Positions 40,197 through 48,365 of a stretch of DNA of 64,000 bases are shown piece after piece; the first letter of the stretch is position 1, and every line of letters begins with the position of its first letter. Source of the DNA: a bacterium (GTDB taxonomy: Bacteria > Oederibacteriota > CAKKQC01). The position numbers were made by a program, and so were the translations under genes. The stretch lies in contig CAKKQC010000012.1 in NCBI GenBank assembly GCA_919901855.1, forward strand, positions 62,001 through 126,000, read 5' to 3'. Below the pieces are notes generated by a model that was not told the DNA's origin, did not search any database, and worked only from the letters and a program-made list of their open reading frames with translations.

Positions 40197-40205
40197 AGCC
40201 CGGAC

Positions 40206-40568
40206 TCAGAAAAGGTTGAAGGGAGCGGGGATGAGGGTACGGTTGACCGGGTCGACGGCGAGTCCGGTTTCCTCGAGCACGGTCAACCCGAGCAGAACCA
40301 TGTCACCAGCCTCGCCGAACATTACTGTCGCGGGCCTCGACCGTCCCTCGACCGTCACCCACGCGAATCCGATGGGCCGGTCCGTCGTCCGGCCGTCCGC
40401 CATCCGGACTTGGACGCTTCCCTCTGGTTTGACCCCGGCGCGCTTCAGCACGTCACCGGGGATCATGGTGAGCGTCGCGCCGGTGTCCGCGAGGGCTTCC
40501 ACCCGCTGCGGCACGGCTCCGTTCGACCCAAGAGCCTTAATCTCGATACTGACTCGCACCTCACCCAT
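40206..40568 (-). CDS. Retropepsin-like aspartic protease domain protein
   Basis: 120 aa, a single clan AA domain. The catalytic motif is ALADTGATLTMIP, followed by a flap-like region (VRMADGRTTDRPIG) and the second hydrophobic psi-loop (VLLGLTVLEETGLAVDP). Such stand-alone proteins would work as homodimers; their substrates are unknown. The reverse-strand TAGACT (40580-40575) lies 6 nt before the ATG, again leaderless. It diverges from alaS across a 69-bp gap. Confidence 0.8.
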   Translation of the reverse strand: MGEVRVSIEIKALGSNGAVPQRVEALADTGATLTMIPGDVLKRAGVKPEGSVQVRMADGRTTDRPIGFAWVTVEGRSRPATVMFGEAGDMVLLGLTVLEETGLAVDPVNRTLIPAPFNLF

Positions 40569-40574
40569 GAGTTG

Positions 40575-40580
40575 AGTCTA
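40575..40580 (-). promoter_or_regulatory. -10 of the retropepsin-like gene (TAGACT)
   Basis: On the minus strand TAGACT ends 6 nt before the start codon at 40568. No ribosome-binding site fits between them. Confidence 0.45.
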
Positions 40581-40619
40581 CCACCGCCCCGGCCCTTCGT
40601 GAGATCGCCTGCGTTCCGC

Positions 40620-40625
40620 TATGAT
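40620..40625 (+). promoter_or_regulatory. -10 of alaS (TATGAT)
   Basis: TATGAT lies 12 nt before the alaS ATG, in the divergent gap shared with the retropepsin-like gene. No T-box or other leader could fit. Confidence 0.45.
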
Positions 40626-40637
40626 GGATTCACTCCC

Positions 40638-43319
40638 ATGACCAGCACGGAACTGCGGGAAACGTATCTCAAGTTCTTCGAGGGCCGGGGGCACCGCCGG
40701 GTGCCCTCGGACTCGTTCATCCCCTCGAACGATCCCACGCTCCTGTTCACGAGCGCGGGGATGGTTCAGTTCAAGCCCTACTACGTCGCGAAGGAGAAGC
40801 CGTTCTCGACCGCGACTTCGGCCCAGCGGTGCCTGCGGACGAACGACATCGACCAGGTTGGGACCACGAACCGGCACCTGACGTTCTTCGAGATGCTCGG
40901 GAACTTCTCCTTCGGGGACTATTTCAAGGAAGGGGCGATCGAGTTCTCCTGGGAGTTCCTGACGAAGGTGCTCAAGCTCGATCCGAAACTCCTCTATATG
41001 AGCGTCTACGAGAAGGACGACGAGGCGGAGGCCATCTGGCGGAAACTCGTGCCCGATGTGCGGATCGTCCGGTTCGGGAACGAGGACAACTACTGGCCGG
41101 CGGGGTCCGTGCTCGACACATGGGCGGGGCCCAACGGCCCGTGCTCCGAGATCTACTACGACTTCGGGGCGCGGCACTGCGCCACCCCGGCCAGCCCGTG
41201 CGACCGTCCCGGGGCCCACGAGTGCGACCGGTGGATCGAGATCTGGAACCTCGTCTTCCCGCAGTTCATGCGCTCGACGGCGACCGGCGAGAACCCGCCG
41301 ATGGCCAAGCCCGGGATCGACACGGGGATGGGGCTGGAGCGGATCCTGACCGCCGTGCAGGGGAAGGACAGCCTCTTCGAGACCGACCTCTTCGAACCGT
41401 TGGTAGCCGCGTCCCGGGCCTCGATGAAATCGAGGACCGGCGAGGAGGCGAAAGAGGTCGTGCGCGCGCGCCGGATCGTGGCCGACCACGTCCGCGCCTC
41501 GACCTTCCTCGTTTCCGACGGCGTCATCCCGAGCAACGAGGGCCGCGGGTACATCCTGCGGCGGCTGATCCGGCGCGCCGTGCGCCAGACCGCCCTCTTC
41601 GGCGAGGCGTTCCCGGTCGTCTCCTCGCTCGTGCCCGTCGTCGTGAAGGTCATGGGGCCTGCGTACCCCGAGATCGCGGAACGGGAACGGGCCATCGCGG
41701 ACACGATCCTGATCGAGGAGAAGCGGTTCATCGAGACCCTGCATCACGGCCTCGGCGAGCTCGAGAAGGAGCGCTCTGCCGCGGGGGGGAAGCCGCTCTC
41801 GGGTCTGCGCGCCTTCCGCCTCTACGACACCTTCGGGTTCCCCAAGGAGCTGACCGAGGACATCTGGGTGCGCGAGATGAAGCTTGCGCTGGCCCCCAAG
41901 TTCGCGGCCGAGTACCAGGAGGCGATGCAGGAACAACAGGAGCGGGCCCGGGCGGCGTGGAAGGGGTCGGGCGCGCGTGCGCTCGGCGACCTCTACCACG
42001 CGCTTTCGCAGGAACTCCCCCCGACCGTGTTCACCGGGTATGAAGAGCTGGCCGGGCCGGCCCTCGTTCTCGCGATCGTCCAGCTCGGCGGCGAGGGCGG
42101 CCGCGAGGGAGTCCGGGCGAAGACGGCCGAGACGGGCGAGACCGTGGACGTCGTGCTGAACACGACCCCCCTCTACGCCGAATCCGGCGGCCAGGTCGCG
42201 GACCGCGGGCGGCTCGTCTGGGATGGCGGCGAGGGCGAGGTCGTCGACGTCCAGAAGCCGCTCGGCAGCGTCGTCGTGCACACCGTGTACGTCGCGAAGG
42301 GCCGGCTCGCCGAGGGCGCGACCGTCGAGGCGCAGGTGGATCAGGCGCGGCGGCTCGCGACCGCGCGGCACCACACCGCCACGCACCTCCTCCATGCGGC
42401 GCTGCGCGCGCACGTGGGGAAGGGCGCCACGCAGGCGGGGTCGCTGGTCGCCCCCGACCGGTTCCGGTTCGATTTCATGAGCCAGAAGGCGGTCGAGGCG
42501 GGGGTGTTGCGGGCCATCGAGGACGAGGTGAACGCGCGCGTGCTCGAGAGCCGGGCGGTCGTGACCACGGTCCTCAGCCTCAAGGAGGCCAAGGAGCGCG
42601 GGGCCATGATGCTCTTCGGCGAGAAGTACGGTGACAAAGTACGGCTGGTCGAGATACCGGAGGTGTCCCGCGAGCTCTGCGGCGGCACCCACGTGGCTTC
42701 GACCTCCGTGATCGGCCCGTTCGTGATCACGGACGAGTCGTCGGTCGCCTCCGGGGTGCGGCGCATCGAGGGGCTCGCCGGGGGCCCCGCGATCGCGGCC
42801 CTGCGGGAGCGGCGCGACGCGGTCGAGCGGGCGGCGGCGCTGCTGCGGTGCGCGCCCCGTGACCTCGAGGTTCGGCTGGGGAAGCTCCTCGAGGAGCGCC
42901 GCGAGCTCGAGCAGGCCCTCCAGAATGCGCGCCGGGAGAAGGCGGCGAAGGGTCTCACCGCCCAGATGTCCACGGTCGCCGAGATCGGCGGGGTCAAGGT
43001 CCTGATGACCGAAGCCGAGGTCGAGCAGCCGGCGGCGCTCCGCGAGCTCGCGGACCGGGCGCTCGACGGCCTCAAGGAGGGCGTCGTGCTCCTGGGCGCC
43101 CGCGGCGAGGGCAAGTGCCACCTCCTCGTCCGCGTCAGCGGCGAGCTGTCGAAGCGCGTGCCGGCGTCCGAGATCGTGAAGGCCGCCGCGGCCGCCGTGG
43201 GCGGCTCCGGTGGCGGCAAGGCCGAAATGGCGCAGGCGGGCGGCAAGGAGCCCGAGAAACTTCCGGAGGCGTTCGCGCGTGCCAGGGAATTCCTCGAAAG
43301 CAGGCTCGGCCGTTCCTGA
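40638..43319 (+). CDS. alaS: Alanyl-tRNA synthetase
   Basis: 893 aa, full length. The class II core begins LRETYLKFFEGRGHRRVPSD with motif blocks LLFTSAGMVQFK and GMGLERIL. The editing domain has the zinc ligands in HHTATHLLHAAL and CGGTHV, and a C-Ala/DHHA1-like domain with GGGKAEMAQAGG ends the protein. A CxxH-type segment ARHCATPASPCDRPGAHECDR, a small Cys/His loop in the catalytic domain, is present as in many bacterial AlaRS. The start follows a TATGAT promoter. xerD begins inside its 3' end. Confidence 0.97.
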   Translation: MTSTELRETYLKFFEGRGHRRVPSDSFIPSNDPTLLFTSAGMVQFKPYYVAKEKPFSTATSAQRCLRTNDIDQVGTTNRHLTFFEMLGNFSFGDYFKEGAIEFSWEFLTKVLKLDPKLLYMSVYEKDDEAEAIWRKLVPDVRIVRFGNEDNYWPAGSVLDTWAGPNGPCSEIYYDFGARHCATPASPCDRPGAHECDRWIEIWNLVFPQFMRSTATGENPPMAKPGIDTGMGLERILTAVQGKDSLFETDLFEPLVAASRASMKSRTGEEAKEVVRARRIVADHVRASTFLVSDGVIPSNEGRGYILRRLIRRAVRQTALFGEAFPVVSSLVPVVVKVMGPAYPEIAERERAIADTILIEEKRFIETLHHGLGELEKERSAAGGKPLSGLRAFRLYDTFGFPKELTEDIWVREMKLALAPKFAAEYQEAMQEQQERARAAWKGSGARALGDLYHALSQELPPTVFTGYEELAGPALVLAIVQLGGEGGREGVRAKTAETGETVDVVLNTTPLYAESGGQVADRGRLVWDGGEGEVVDVQKPLGSVVVHTVYVAKGRLAEGATVEAQVDQARRLATARHHTATHLLHAALRAHVGKGATQAGSLVAPDRFRFDFMSQKAVEAGVLRAIEDEVNARVLESRAVVTTVLSLKEAKERGAMMLFGEKYGDKVRLVEIPEVSRELCGGTHVASTSVIGPFVITDESSVASGVRRIEGLAGGPAIAALRERRDAVERAAALLRCAPRDLEVRLGKLLEERRELEQALQNARREKAAKGLTAQMSTVAEIGGVKVLMTEAEVEQPAALRELADRALDGLKEGVVLLGARGEGKCHLLVRVSGELSKRVPASEIVKAAAAAVGGSGGGKAEMAQAGGKEPEKLPEAFARAREFLESRLGRS

Positions 43320-44241
43320 CGGCCGCGCGGCTGTCCCCGAAACGCGTCCTCGCGTCCAGGATCTGCTCGACCGGTACACACTCTTCCTCGCCACCGAACG
43401 CGGCGCCGCGCTCAACACCCGGCTCGCGTACCTGCGCGATCTCCGCACCTATCTGGCGCGGCTCGACGAGTGGAAGGTCGCGCCCCGGGACGCGACCCCC
43501 GACACGGTCCAGAGCTACCTCGGCTGGATGCAGACCGAGCGGTACCGCCGGTCGAGCATCATGCGCGCGGTCGCGTCCGTCCGGTCCTTCCACCGGTTCC
43601 TTCTTCAAGAAAAGGCTGCGGACCGGGACCCCACCGCGCTCCTGACCTTCCCCAAGCCCGGTCGCCAGCTCCCGAACGTACTCACCCGCACCGAGGTCGC
43701 GCGCCTCCTGGAGCAGCCCAAGACGGAATCCCTGCTGGGGCTGCGCGACCGCGCGATGGTCGAGCTCCTGTACGCCAGCGGCCTCCGTGTTTCCGAACTC
43801 GTGGGGCTGAAGCGGGCGGACGTGAACCGCACCGAGGGCTGGGTCCGCGTGATCGGCAAGGGGTCGAAGGAGCGGCTCGTCCCCGTGGGAAAGGAGGCAC
43901 TGACCTGGCTCGAGCGCTACCTCGAGCGCGCGCGGCCCGCCTTCGCGGCCAAGCGCCCCGACCGCGAGGAGGTCTTCCTCAACCGGCGTGGCGGCCGGCT
44001 CACGCGCGTGCGGGTTTGGATGATCATCCGCGACTGCGCGCTGTCCGCGGGGCTGGCCAAGCGGCTCTACCCCCACGTCCTGCGCCACAGCTTCGCCACG
44101 CACCTGCTCGAGGGCGGGGCGTCGCTCCGCGACGTGCAGGAGATGCTCGGCCACGCGTCGCTCGCGACGACCCAGGTCTACACGCACGTGGACCGTCGCC
44201 GCCTCGCCCAGGTCTACCGCCAGTACCACCCCCGGGCGTGA
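43279..44241 (+). CDS. xerD: Tyrosine recombinase XerC/XerD
   Basis: 320 aa from GTG 43279, which overlaps alaS by 41 nt and has GGAGG (43265-43269) at good spacing. The SAM-like N-terminal domain (LNTRLAYLRDLRTYLARL) precedes the catalytic domain with Arg in ASGLRVSELVGL, Lys in GKGSKERLVPVG, HxxR in HVLRHSFATHLLEGG, His in LGHASLATTQVYTH and the tyrosine just after. It resolves chromosome dimers at dif; no dif-like site is evident in the window. The name XerD rather than XerC is a guess. The length favours a housekeeping Xer, not a phage integrase. Confidence 0.92.
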   Translation: MPGNSSKAGSAVPDGRAAVPETRPRVQDLLDRYTLFLATERGAALNTRLAYLRDLRTYLARLDEWKVAPRDATPDTVQSYLGWMQTERYRRSSIMRAVASVRSFHRFLLQEKAADRDPTALLTFPKPGRQLPNVLTRTEVARLLEQPKTESLLGLRDRAMVELLYASGLRVSELVGLKRADVNRTEGWVRVIGKGSKERLVPVGKEALTWLERYLERARPAFAAKRPDREEVFLNRRGGRLTRVRVWMIIRDCALSAGLAKRLYPHVLRHSFATHLLEGGASLRDVQEMLGHASLATTQVYTHVDRRRLAQVYRQYHPRA

Positions 44242-44257
44242 TGAGGTTGGATAGCGG

Positions 44258-44263
44258 TATATT
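44258..44263 (+). promoter_or_regulatory. -10 of the DUF433/DUF5615 pair (TATATT)
   Basis: TATATT ends 6 nt before ATG 44270. A GTG at 44264 directly follows the hexamer, which makes it an unlikely start codon. Confidence 0.5.
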
Positions 44264-44269
44264 GTGACC

Positions 44270-44509
44270 ATGAAGACGCGATTGCTCGGTCGCATCAAGG
44301 TGGACCCGTCCGTGTGTCACGGGACGGCCTGCATCAGTGGCACGCGGATTCCCGTGTCGGTTGTTCTGGACTGCATGGCGGAGGGGATGACGGAAGACGA
44401 GATCATCGACGAGTATCCGAGCCTCCGGCCGGACGACCTCAAGGCCGCCATCGAGTACGGAGCCCAGCTGGCACGGGAAGAGATCAGGCCTCTCGTCAAG
44501 CAGAGGTAG
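44270..44509 (+). CDS. DUF433 family antitoxin-like protein
   Basis: 79 aa. The family pattern is evident: RIKVDPSVCHGTACISGTRIPVSVVLDCMAEGMTEDEIIDEYPSL, with a winged-helix-like C-terminal half. DUF433 proteins are commonly paired with DUF5615 PIN-like toxins as VapBC-type modules. ATG 44270 fits a leaderless start better than GTG 44264. The toxin starts 6 nt after the stop. Confidence 0.88.
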   Translation: MKTRLLGRIKVDPSVCHGTACISGTRIPVSVVLDCMAEGMTEDEIIDEYPSLRPDDLKAAIEYGAQLAREEIRPLVKQR

Positions 44510-44515
44510 GGCGCA

Positions 44516-44893
44516 GTGCGGTTCAAGCTCGACGAGCATATCCCCCGCAGGACGATTGCCCTCCTGCACTCGCATGGGCACTCGGGCCGAACGGTGATCG
44601 ACCAGAACCTGAGGGGGGCGAGCGATGACCGGCTCCTGGATGTCTGCCGGAAGACCGGGGAGCTCATGATCACGGCCGATCTGGATTTCGCCAACATCCG
44701 GCAATACCCTCCGGGGTCCTATCCCGGGATCGTGACGCTTCGGCTGAGACGCAACGGCGCGAAGAGCGTGCTGGCTGCGCTGGAGCGGTTGTTCTCCGCG
44801 ATCCCGGCCAGGGATTTCTCGGGACGGCTCCTGATCGTGACCGAGACGGCCGTCCGAATCCGGTCCGCGAGCGGTGGGCGCCGCGCAGGTTGA
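44516..44893 (+). CDS. DUF5615 PIN-like toxin
   Basis: 125 aa, GTG start. The N-terminal KLDEHIPRRTIALLHSHGHSG, the D-x-x-L block (GASDDRLLDVCRKTGELMITADLDFANI) and GIVTLRLRRN are the standard marks of this PIN-like (Mut7-C/VapC45-like) family. Candidate catalytic acids are Asp6, the DD pair and the D-x-D of TADLDF. Partner of the DUF433 antitoxin upstream, this is the second TA module in the window. Confidence 0.88.
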   Translation: MRFKLDEHIPRRTIALLHSHGHSGRTVIDQNLRGASDDRLLDVCRKTGELMITADLDFANIRQYPPGSYPGIVTLRLRRNGAKSVLAALERLFSAIPARDFSGRLLIVTETAVRIRSASGGRRAG

Positions 44894-45005
44894 GTATGGG
44901 GCTTCCCATCCGAAGCCAAGCCCTGCGAGTGTCTGCGCCTCAGGACCGCTCCCGGTAGAATAGCCGCAGGCGTGGGGCGGTCGGCCCGCGCCAAGGGAGG
45001 GCACG

Positions 45006-45470
45006 ATGGGAAAGATTTCCGGATGGCGCGTCCTGCTCGGGGGGGTGTTCGCGGGGGCGATCCTGTTCCTGGGCGACGGGTTCCTGCACATGAAGCTCCT
45101 GGCGTCCATTGCCGACGGGCTCATCAAGGACGGGCTCCTGATCCCGCGGGACCAGTGGGGAGCGGGGGTCGCGGCGACCGCGGCCGCCGACGTGGCGACG
45201 GGGCTGCTCCTCGCCTGGCTCTACGCCGCGGTCCGGCCCCGGCTCGGACGGGGGCTCATGACTGCGATAATCGCCGGGCTCGCGGTGTGGATGCTCCTGT
45301 TCCTCCAGAACTGGCTGCCCCAGTTCGTCTGGTCGCCCCGCGCGCGCGTGTCGGCCCCGCTCGACGCCGTCGTGAACCTCGTGGTCTACCTCGTCGCGGC
45401 CTCGGCCGCGGCGTGGCTCTACAGCGAGGCCGATGAAGGCTCCGGCACCGTTCGTCGCCGCGGCCGATAG
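45006..45470 (+). CDS. Small integral membrane protein, four TM segments
   Basis: 154 aa. GGGAGGG lies a few bases before the ATG, and TAGAAT (44955-44960) is a likely -10, so this gene has a leader. TM segments at about 8-27, 55-75, 82-102 and 118-137. The first helix ends in LGDGFLHMKLLA, a D-x-x-x-H pattern seen in some small membrane proteins of unknown function. No family assigned. The M23 peptidase gene starts 38 nt inside its end. Confidence 0.7.
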   Translation: MGKISGWRVLLGGVFAGAILFLGDGFLHMKLLASIADGLIKDGLLIPRDQWGAGVAATAAADVATGLLLAWLYAAVRPRLGRGLMTAIIAGLAVWMLLFLQNWLPQFVWSPRARVSAPLDAVVNLVVYLVAASAAAWLYSEADEGSGTVRRRGR

Positions 45471-46299
45471 CTCCCGGACGATCCTCGCGGCCGCGGCCCT
45501 GGCCGCGGCCGTGGCATCCTCCGCGATCGCGGCGGAGCCGTCCGTCACCGTCGACCCGGCCGAGGTCCGGCCCGGGAGCTGGACCATCGTTCGTGTGACG
45601 GGGGCCAAAGGCCCCGGCGTCGTCCGCGCGCTCGGCCGCGAGATCCCGCTGTTCGCCGCCGAGGGCGGCCTGCGGGCCCTCGTACCGGTACCTCTTGGTA
45701 CCGGCGCGGGCCGCAAGCCGTGCCAGGCCGTCCTGCGCGGCGGCACGCTGTCCTTCGCCGTCCGCGTCGTGGCCCGCGTCGAGCCGCCGCGGCAGTCCCT
45801 GCCCACGCTCGAGGTGACGGACAAGACCGCGAACGCCCTCAAGTCGGGGAACGTGATCCTGGGCCGCGCCTTCCGGCAGACCGGGCCGGACGCCCTCTGG
45901 TCGTCCCCCTTGAGGTTTCCCCTCCAGGGCCGGCTGACCTCGGGCTACGGCATCACGCGGTCGTACGCCGGGACCGCCCAGTGGCCGCACCGCGGAATCG
46001 ACATCGCGGCGCCCGACGGCTGGCCCGTCGTCGCCGCCGCCGCCGGCCGCGTCCTGGTTTCGCGCCGGATCGACGCCTACGGGAACGCGGTCGTCCTCGA
46101 CCACGGCCAGACCGTGCACACGATCTACTTCCACATGAGCGCGCGCCAGGTCGTCGAGGGCCAGCGCGTCGAGGCAGGCCAGGTCATCGGGATGGTGGGG
46201 GCTACCGGGATCGCGACCGGGCCGCACCTGCATTTCGGGACCTATCTGGGGGCCGTGGCGGTCGATCCCGAGGAGATGATGAGCCGCGGGCTGCCCTGA
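45433..46299 (+). CDS. M23-family metallopeptidase (LytM-like)
   Basis: 288 aa. A signal peptide near residues 15-35 (ILAAAALAAAVASSAIAA) leads into a beta domain (about 40-120) and the LytM peptidase at about 165-285. The zinc and catalytic residues are present: H-R-G-x-D in PHRGIDIAAP and H-L-H in GPHLHFGTY, with the intervening YFHMSARQVVEGQRV strand. It should cleave peptidoglycan cross-links or activate amidases. The coding sequence contains a perfect 8-bp palindrome at 45685. Confidence 0.88.
   Translation: MKAPAPFVAAADSSRTILAAAALAAAVASSAIAAEPSVTVDPAEVRPGSWTIVRVTGAKGPGVVRALGREIPLFAAEGGLRALVPVPLGTGAGRKPCQAVLRGGTLSFAVRVVARVEPPRQSLPTLEVTDKTANALKSGNVILGRAFRQTGPDALWSSPLRFPLQGRLTSGYGITRSYAGTAQWPHRGIDIAAPDGWPVVAAAAGRVLVSRRIDAYGNAVVLDHGQTVHTIYFHMSARQVVEGQRVEAGQVIGMVGATGIATGPHLHFGTYLGAVAVDPEEMMSRGLP
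45685..45704. repeat. Perfect 8-bp inverted repeat in the M23 gene
   Basis: CCGGTACC (45685-45692) and GGTACCGG (45697-45704) flank TCTT. It falls between the beta domain strands, in the codons of VPVPLGTGAG. It is not the GTTTCGGCG family. Confidence 0.5.
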
Positions 46300-46320
46300 C
46301 CGGCGGCCCCAAGCGGCCGT

Positions 46321-46348
46321 CGGAGTTTCTGCGGACGCCGAAACTCCG
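46321..46348. repeat. Dispersed palindrome, copy 3 (intergenic before htpX)
   Basis: The arms 46321-46333 and 46336-46348 pair over 13 bp with one mismatch around GA. This is the only copy found outside a gene, between the M23 stop and the htpX promoter, where it could also act as a terminator stem. Confidence 0.7.
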
Positions 46349-46355
46349 CTGAACG

Positions 46356-46361
46356 TATAAT
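46356..46361 (+). promoter_or_regulatory. -10 of htpX (TATAAT)
   Basis: A consensus TATAAT lies 23 nt before the ATG, with GGAGG at 46368-46372. This gene therefore has a short leader and a Shine-Dalgarno, unlike many neighbours. Confidence 0.55.
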
Positions 46362-46384
46362 GGTATCGGAGGTAACGAATTCCC

Positions 46385-47257
46385 ATGAACTACTTCAAAA
46401 CGTTCCTGCTCATGCTCGCCATGATCGCGCTGTGCATGTTCGTCGGCGAACTCGTCGGCGGCCTGCGCGGGGCGGCGTTCGCCTTCATCATCGCCGCGGT
46501 CATGAACTTCGCCATGTACTGGGTCTCGGACAAGATCGTGATCTCCATGCACGGGGCCGTCGAGGTCGGGGCCAAGGAGGCTCCCGGGCTCTACCGCGCG
46601 GTCCAGCGGCTCTCGCAGGCGGGCAACCTGCCGATGCCGAAGATCTACGTCTTCGACTCCGACCAGCCCAACGCGTTCGCGACCGGACGCAACGTGAACC
46701 ACGCGGCCGTGGCCGCGTCGCGCGGGCTCCTCGAGATGATGCCCCAGAACGAGCTCGAGGCCGTGATCGCGCACGAGCTGTCGCACATCAAGCACCGGGA
46801 CATGCTGATCTCGACGATGGCGGCCGTCATGGCGGGCGCGATCATGATGCTCGGCCGGATGGCCATGTACGCCCAGATCTTCGGGGGCGGGCGGCGGAGT
46901 GACGACGACCGCGAGGGCGGCGGGATCGCGGCCCTGGCCCTGATCATCCTCGCGCCCTTCGCGGCATTCCTGATCCAGATGGCGATCTCGCGGTCGCGCG
47001 AGTACGCGGCGGACGAGGGGTCGGCGGCGCTCACGGGCGACCCGGCGGCGCTCAAGAAGGCGCTGGCGCGGATCCACCGAACGGTGGAGGAGGTCCCCAT
47101 GGACCAGGCCGCGCCCGCGACCGCGCACCTGTACATCATGAACCCGTTTGCCGGCGGAGGGTTCGTCTCGAACCTGTTCAGCACGCATCCGTCGCTGGAC
47201 CGCCGGATCGCCCGTCTCGAGGAGATCTCGGACGGGAAGATAATCCCCGTCTTCTGA
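46385..47257 (+). CDS. htpX: Membrane zinc protease HtpX
   Basis: 290 aa, M48 family. Two N-terminal TMs (about 6-25 and 30-50), HELSH with the third ligand E in SREYAADEG, and further TMs around 155-200. Typical HtpX blocks are PKIYVFDSDQPNAFATGRN and FSTHPSLDRRIARL. It degrades misfolded membrane proteins together with FtsH, also encoded in this window. The start is firm because of the Shine-Dalgarno and the conserved M-x-x-F-K-T. Confidence 0.96.
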   Translation: MNYFKTFLLMLAMIALCMFVGELVGGLRGAAFAFIIAAVMNFAMYWVSDKIVISMHGAVEVGAKEAPGLYRAVQRLSQAGNLPMPKIYVFDSDQPNAFATGRNVNHAAVAASRGLLEMMPQNELEAVIAHELSHIKHRDMLISTMAAVMAGAIMMLGRMAMYAQIFGGGRRSDDDREGGGIAALALIILAPFAAFLIQMAISRSREYAADEGSAALTGDPAALKKALARIHRTVEEVPMDQAAPATAHLYIMNPFAGGGFVSNLFSTHPSLDRRIARLEEISDGKIIPVF

Positions 47258-47266
47258 TATGGCCGG

Positions 47267-47284
47267 GGGGGCCGGCCGTGGCCC
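47267..47284 (+). terminator. Possible GC hairpin between htpX and tilS
   Basis: GGGGCC (47267-47272) pairs with GGCCCC (47279-47284). It is followed by TCTATACT, which contains the tilS -10. The T-run is too short for certainty. Confidence 0.3.
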
Positions 47285-47287
47285 CTC

Positions 47288-47293
47288 TATACT
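47288..47293 (+). promoter_or_regulatory. -10 of tilS (TATACT)
   Basis: TATACT ends exactly 6 nt before the ATG at 47300, so the first transcribed base should be at or next to the A of the start codon. Confidence 0.55.
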
Positions 47294-47299
47294 GAAGGA

Positions 47300-48361
47300 A
47301 TGGCTTCACTGCCGCCGAGGGAGTTCACGGGCGCCGTGCGCGACTGGTGCGCGGCCCACGGCCTGATCCCGCGGGACGCAGCTCCGGGTGCGGCGGGGCG
47401 CCGCACCCGCATCGTTGTGGGGGTCTCGGGCGGCCCCGACTCGCTCGCCCTCCTCCAGGCGCTGCACGAGCTTTCCGGACCCCTGGGCCTCTCCCTCCAC
47501 GTCGCGCACCTCGATCACGGGCTGCGGCGGGGGTCGGCCGCCGACGCCGCGTTCACTGCCGCCCGGGCGCGGGCGCTGGGCTGGCCCTGCACTACCGGCC
47601 GGACGGCCGTGGCCGCGCTCGCGCGCCGCCGCCGGATCTCGCTAGAGGAAGCGGGTCGGCTCGCCCGGTACTCGTTCTTCCACCGGGTCGCGACCCGCGG
47701 CGGGTATCGCCTCGTGGCCGTCGGCCACACCCGGGACGACCAGGCCGAGACGGTGCTCATGCGTCTGATGCGCGGGGCGTCGATGAGCGGGCTGGCCGGG
47801 ATCGCGCCGCGCCGGGGGTTGATTGATCCGCTGGCCCGCGCGGCGACGCGGGGCTCCGCGGTTGAGGTAATCCGCCCCCTTCTGGCGCGCTCGCGCGGCG
47901 AAGTGGAGGCCTTTCTGCGGCTACGCAGACTGACTCCGAGGCGGGACCCGTCGAACACTTGTCCCGACTTCCTGCGCAACCGGATCCGGCGCGAGCTCAT
48001 TCCATATCTGGAGCGCCGGTACAACCCCGCGGTTCGCGCGGCGCTGGCCCGGGCCGGCGAGGTGCTGGCGGAGGAGGACGGGCTCCTCGAGGCCGGGGCC
48101 CTGGCAGCTCTGAAGCGGGTGACGCGCGGGCGCGGCGTCCCGGGGCTGGACCTGCGGGGCCTGGCCCGGCTCCCGGTCGCGACCCGGCGGCGGGTCCTGC
48201 GGCTCGCGGCGGTCGGCGCGGGGACGGATCTCAACCGGCTGACGCAGCCGCACCTGGACGCGCTCGTGCGGCTCACCGGCGCGGGCGCGGGGGAGACCCA
48301 CCTGCCGGGCCTCCGCGCGACGGCGGGAGGCCGCGTTCTGCGTCTCCGGCGCGTACACTAG
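47300..48361 (+). CDS. tilS: tRNA(Ile)-lysidine synthetase
   Basis: Converts C34 of the CAU-anticodon tRNA(Ile) to lysidine. 353 aa. The N-type PP-loop is VVGVSGGPDSLALLQAL, followed by HVAHLDHGLRR, GHTRDDQAETVLMRLMRG, and the PLL block (IRPLLARSRGEVEAFL) with DPSNTCPDFLRNRIRRELIPYLE. The C-terminal substrate-binding domain is short, as in many non-enterobacterial TilS. In related clusters tilS precedes ftsH; here it is 19 kb downstream. Confidence 0.95.
   Translation: MASLPPREFTGAVRDWCAAHGLIPRDAAPGAAGRRTRIVVGVSGGPDSLALLQALHELSGPLGLSLHVAHLDHGLRRGSAADAAFTAARARALGWPCTTGRTAVAALARRRRISLEEAGRLARYSFFHRVATRGGYRLVAVGHTRDDQAETVLMRLMRGASMSGLAGIAPRRGLIDPLARAATRGSAVEVIRPLLARSRGEVEAFLRLRRLTPRRDPSNTCPDFLRNRIRRELIPYLERRYNPAVRAALARAGEVLAEEDGLLEAGALAALKRVTRGRGVPGLDLRGLARLPVATRRRVLRLAAVGAGTDLNRLTQPHLDALVRLTGAGAGETHLPGLRATAGGRVLRLRRVH
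48354..48359 (+). promoter_or_regulatory. -10 before the GT-C/TPR gene cluster (TACACT)
   Basis: TACACT at the 3' end of tilS ends 6 nt before ATG 48366. It may be the promoter for the three overlapping membrane-protein genes. Confidence 0.5.
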
Positions 48362-48365
48362 CCGC

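Noticed and set aside
44264-44269. GTG 44264 as the DUF433 start
   Set aside because: It abuts the -10 hexamer and would lie upstream of the expected transcription start; ATG 44270 fits better.
44900-44917. Hairpin GGCTTC/GAAGCC after the DUF5615 gene as a terminator
   Set aside because: The stem is only 6 bp and no T-run follows.
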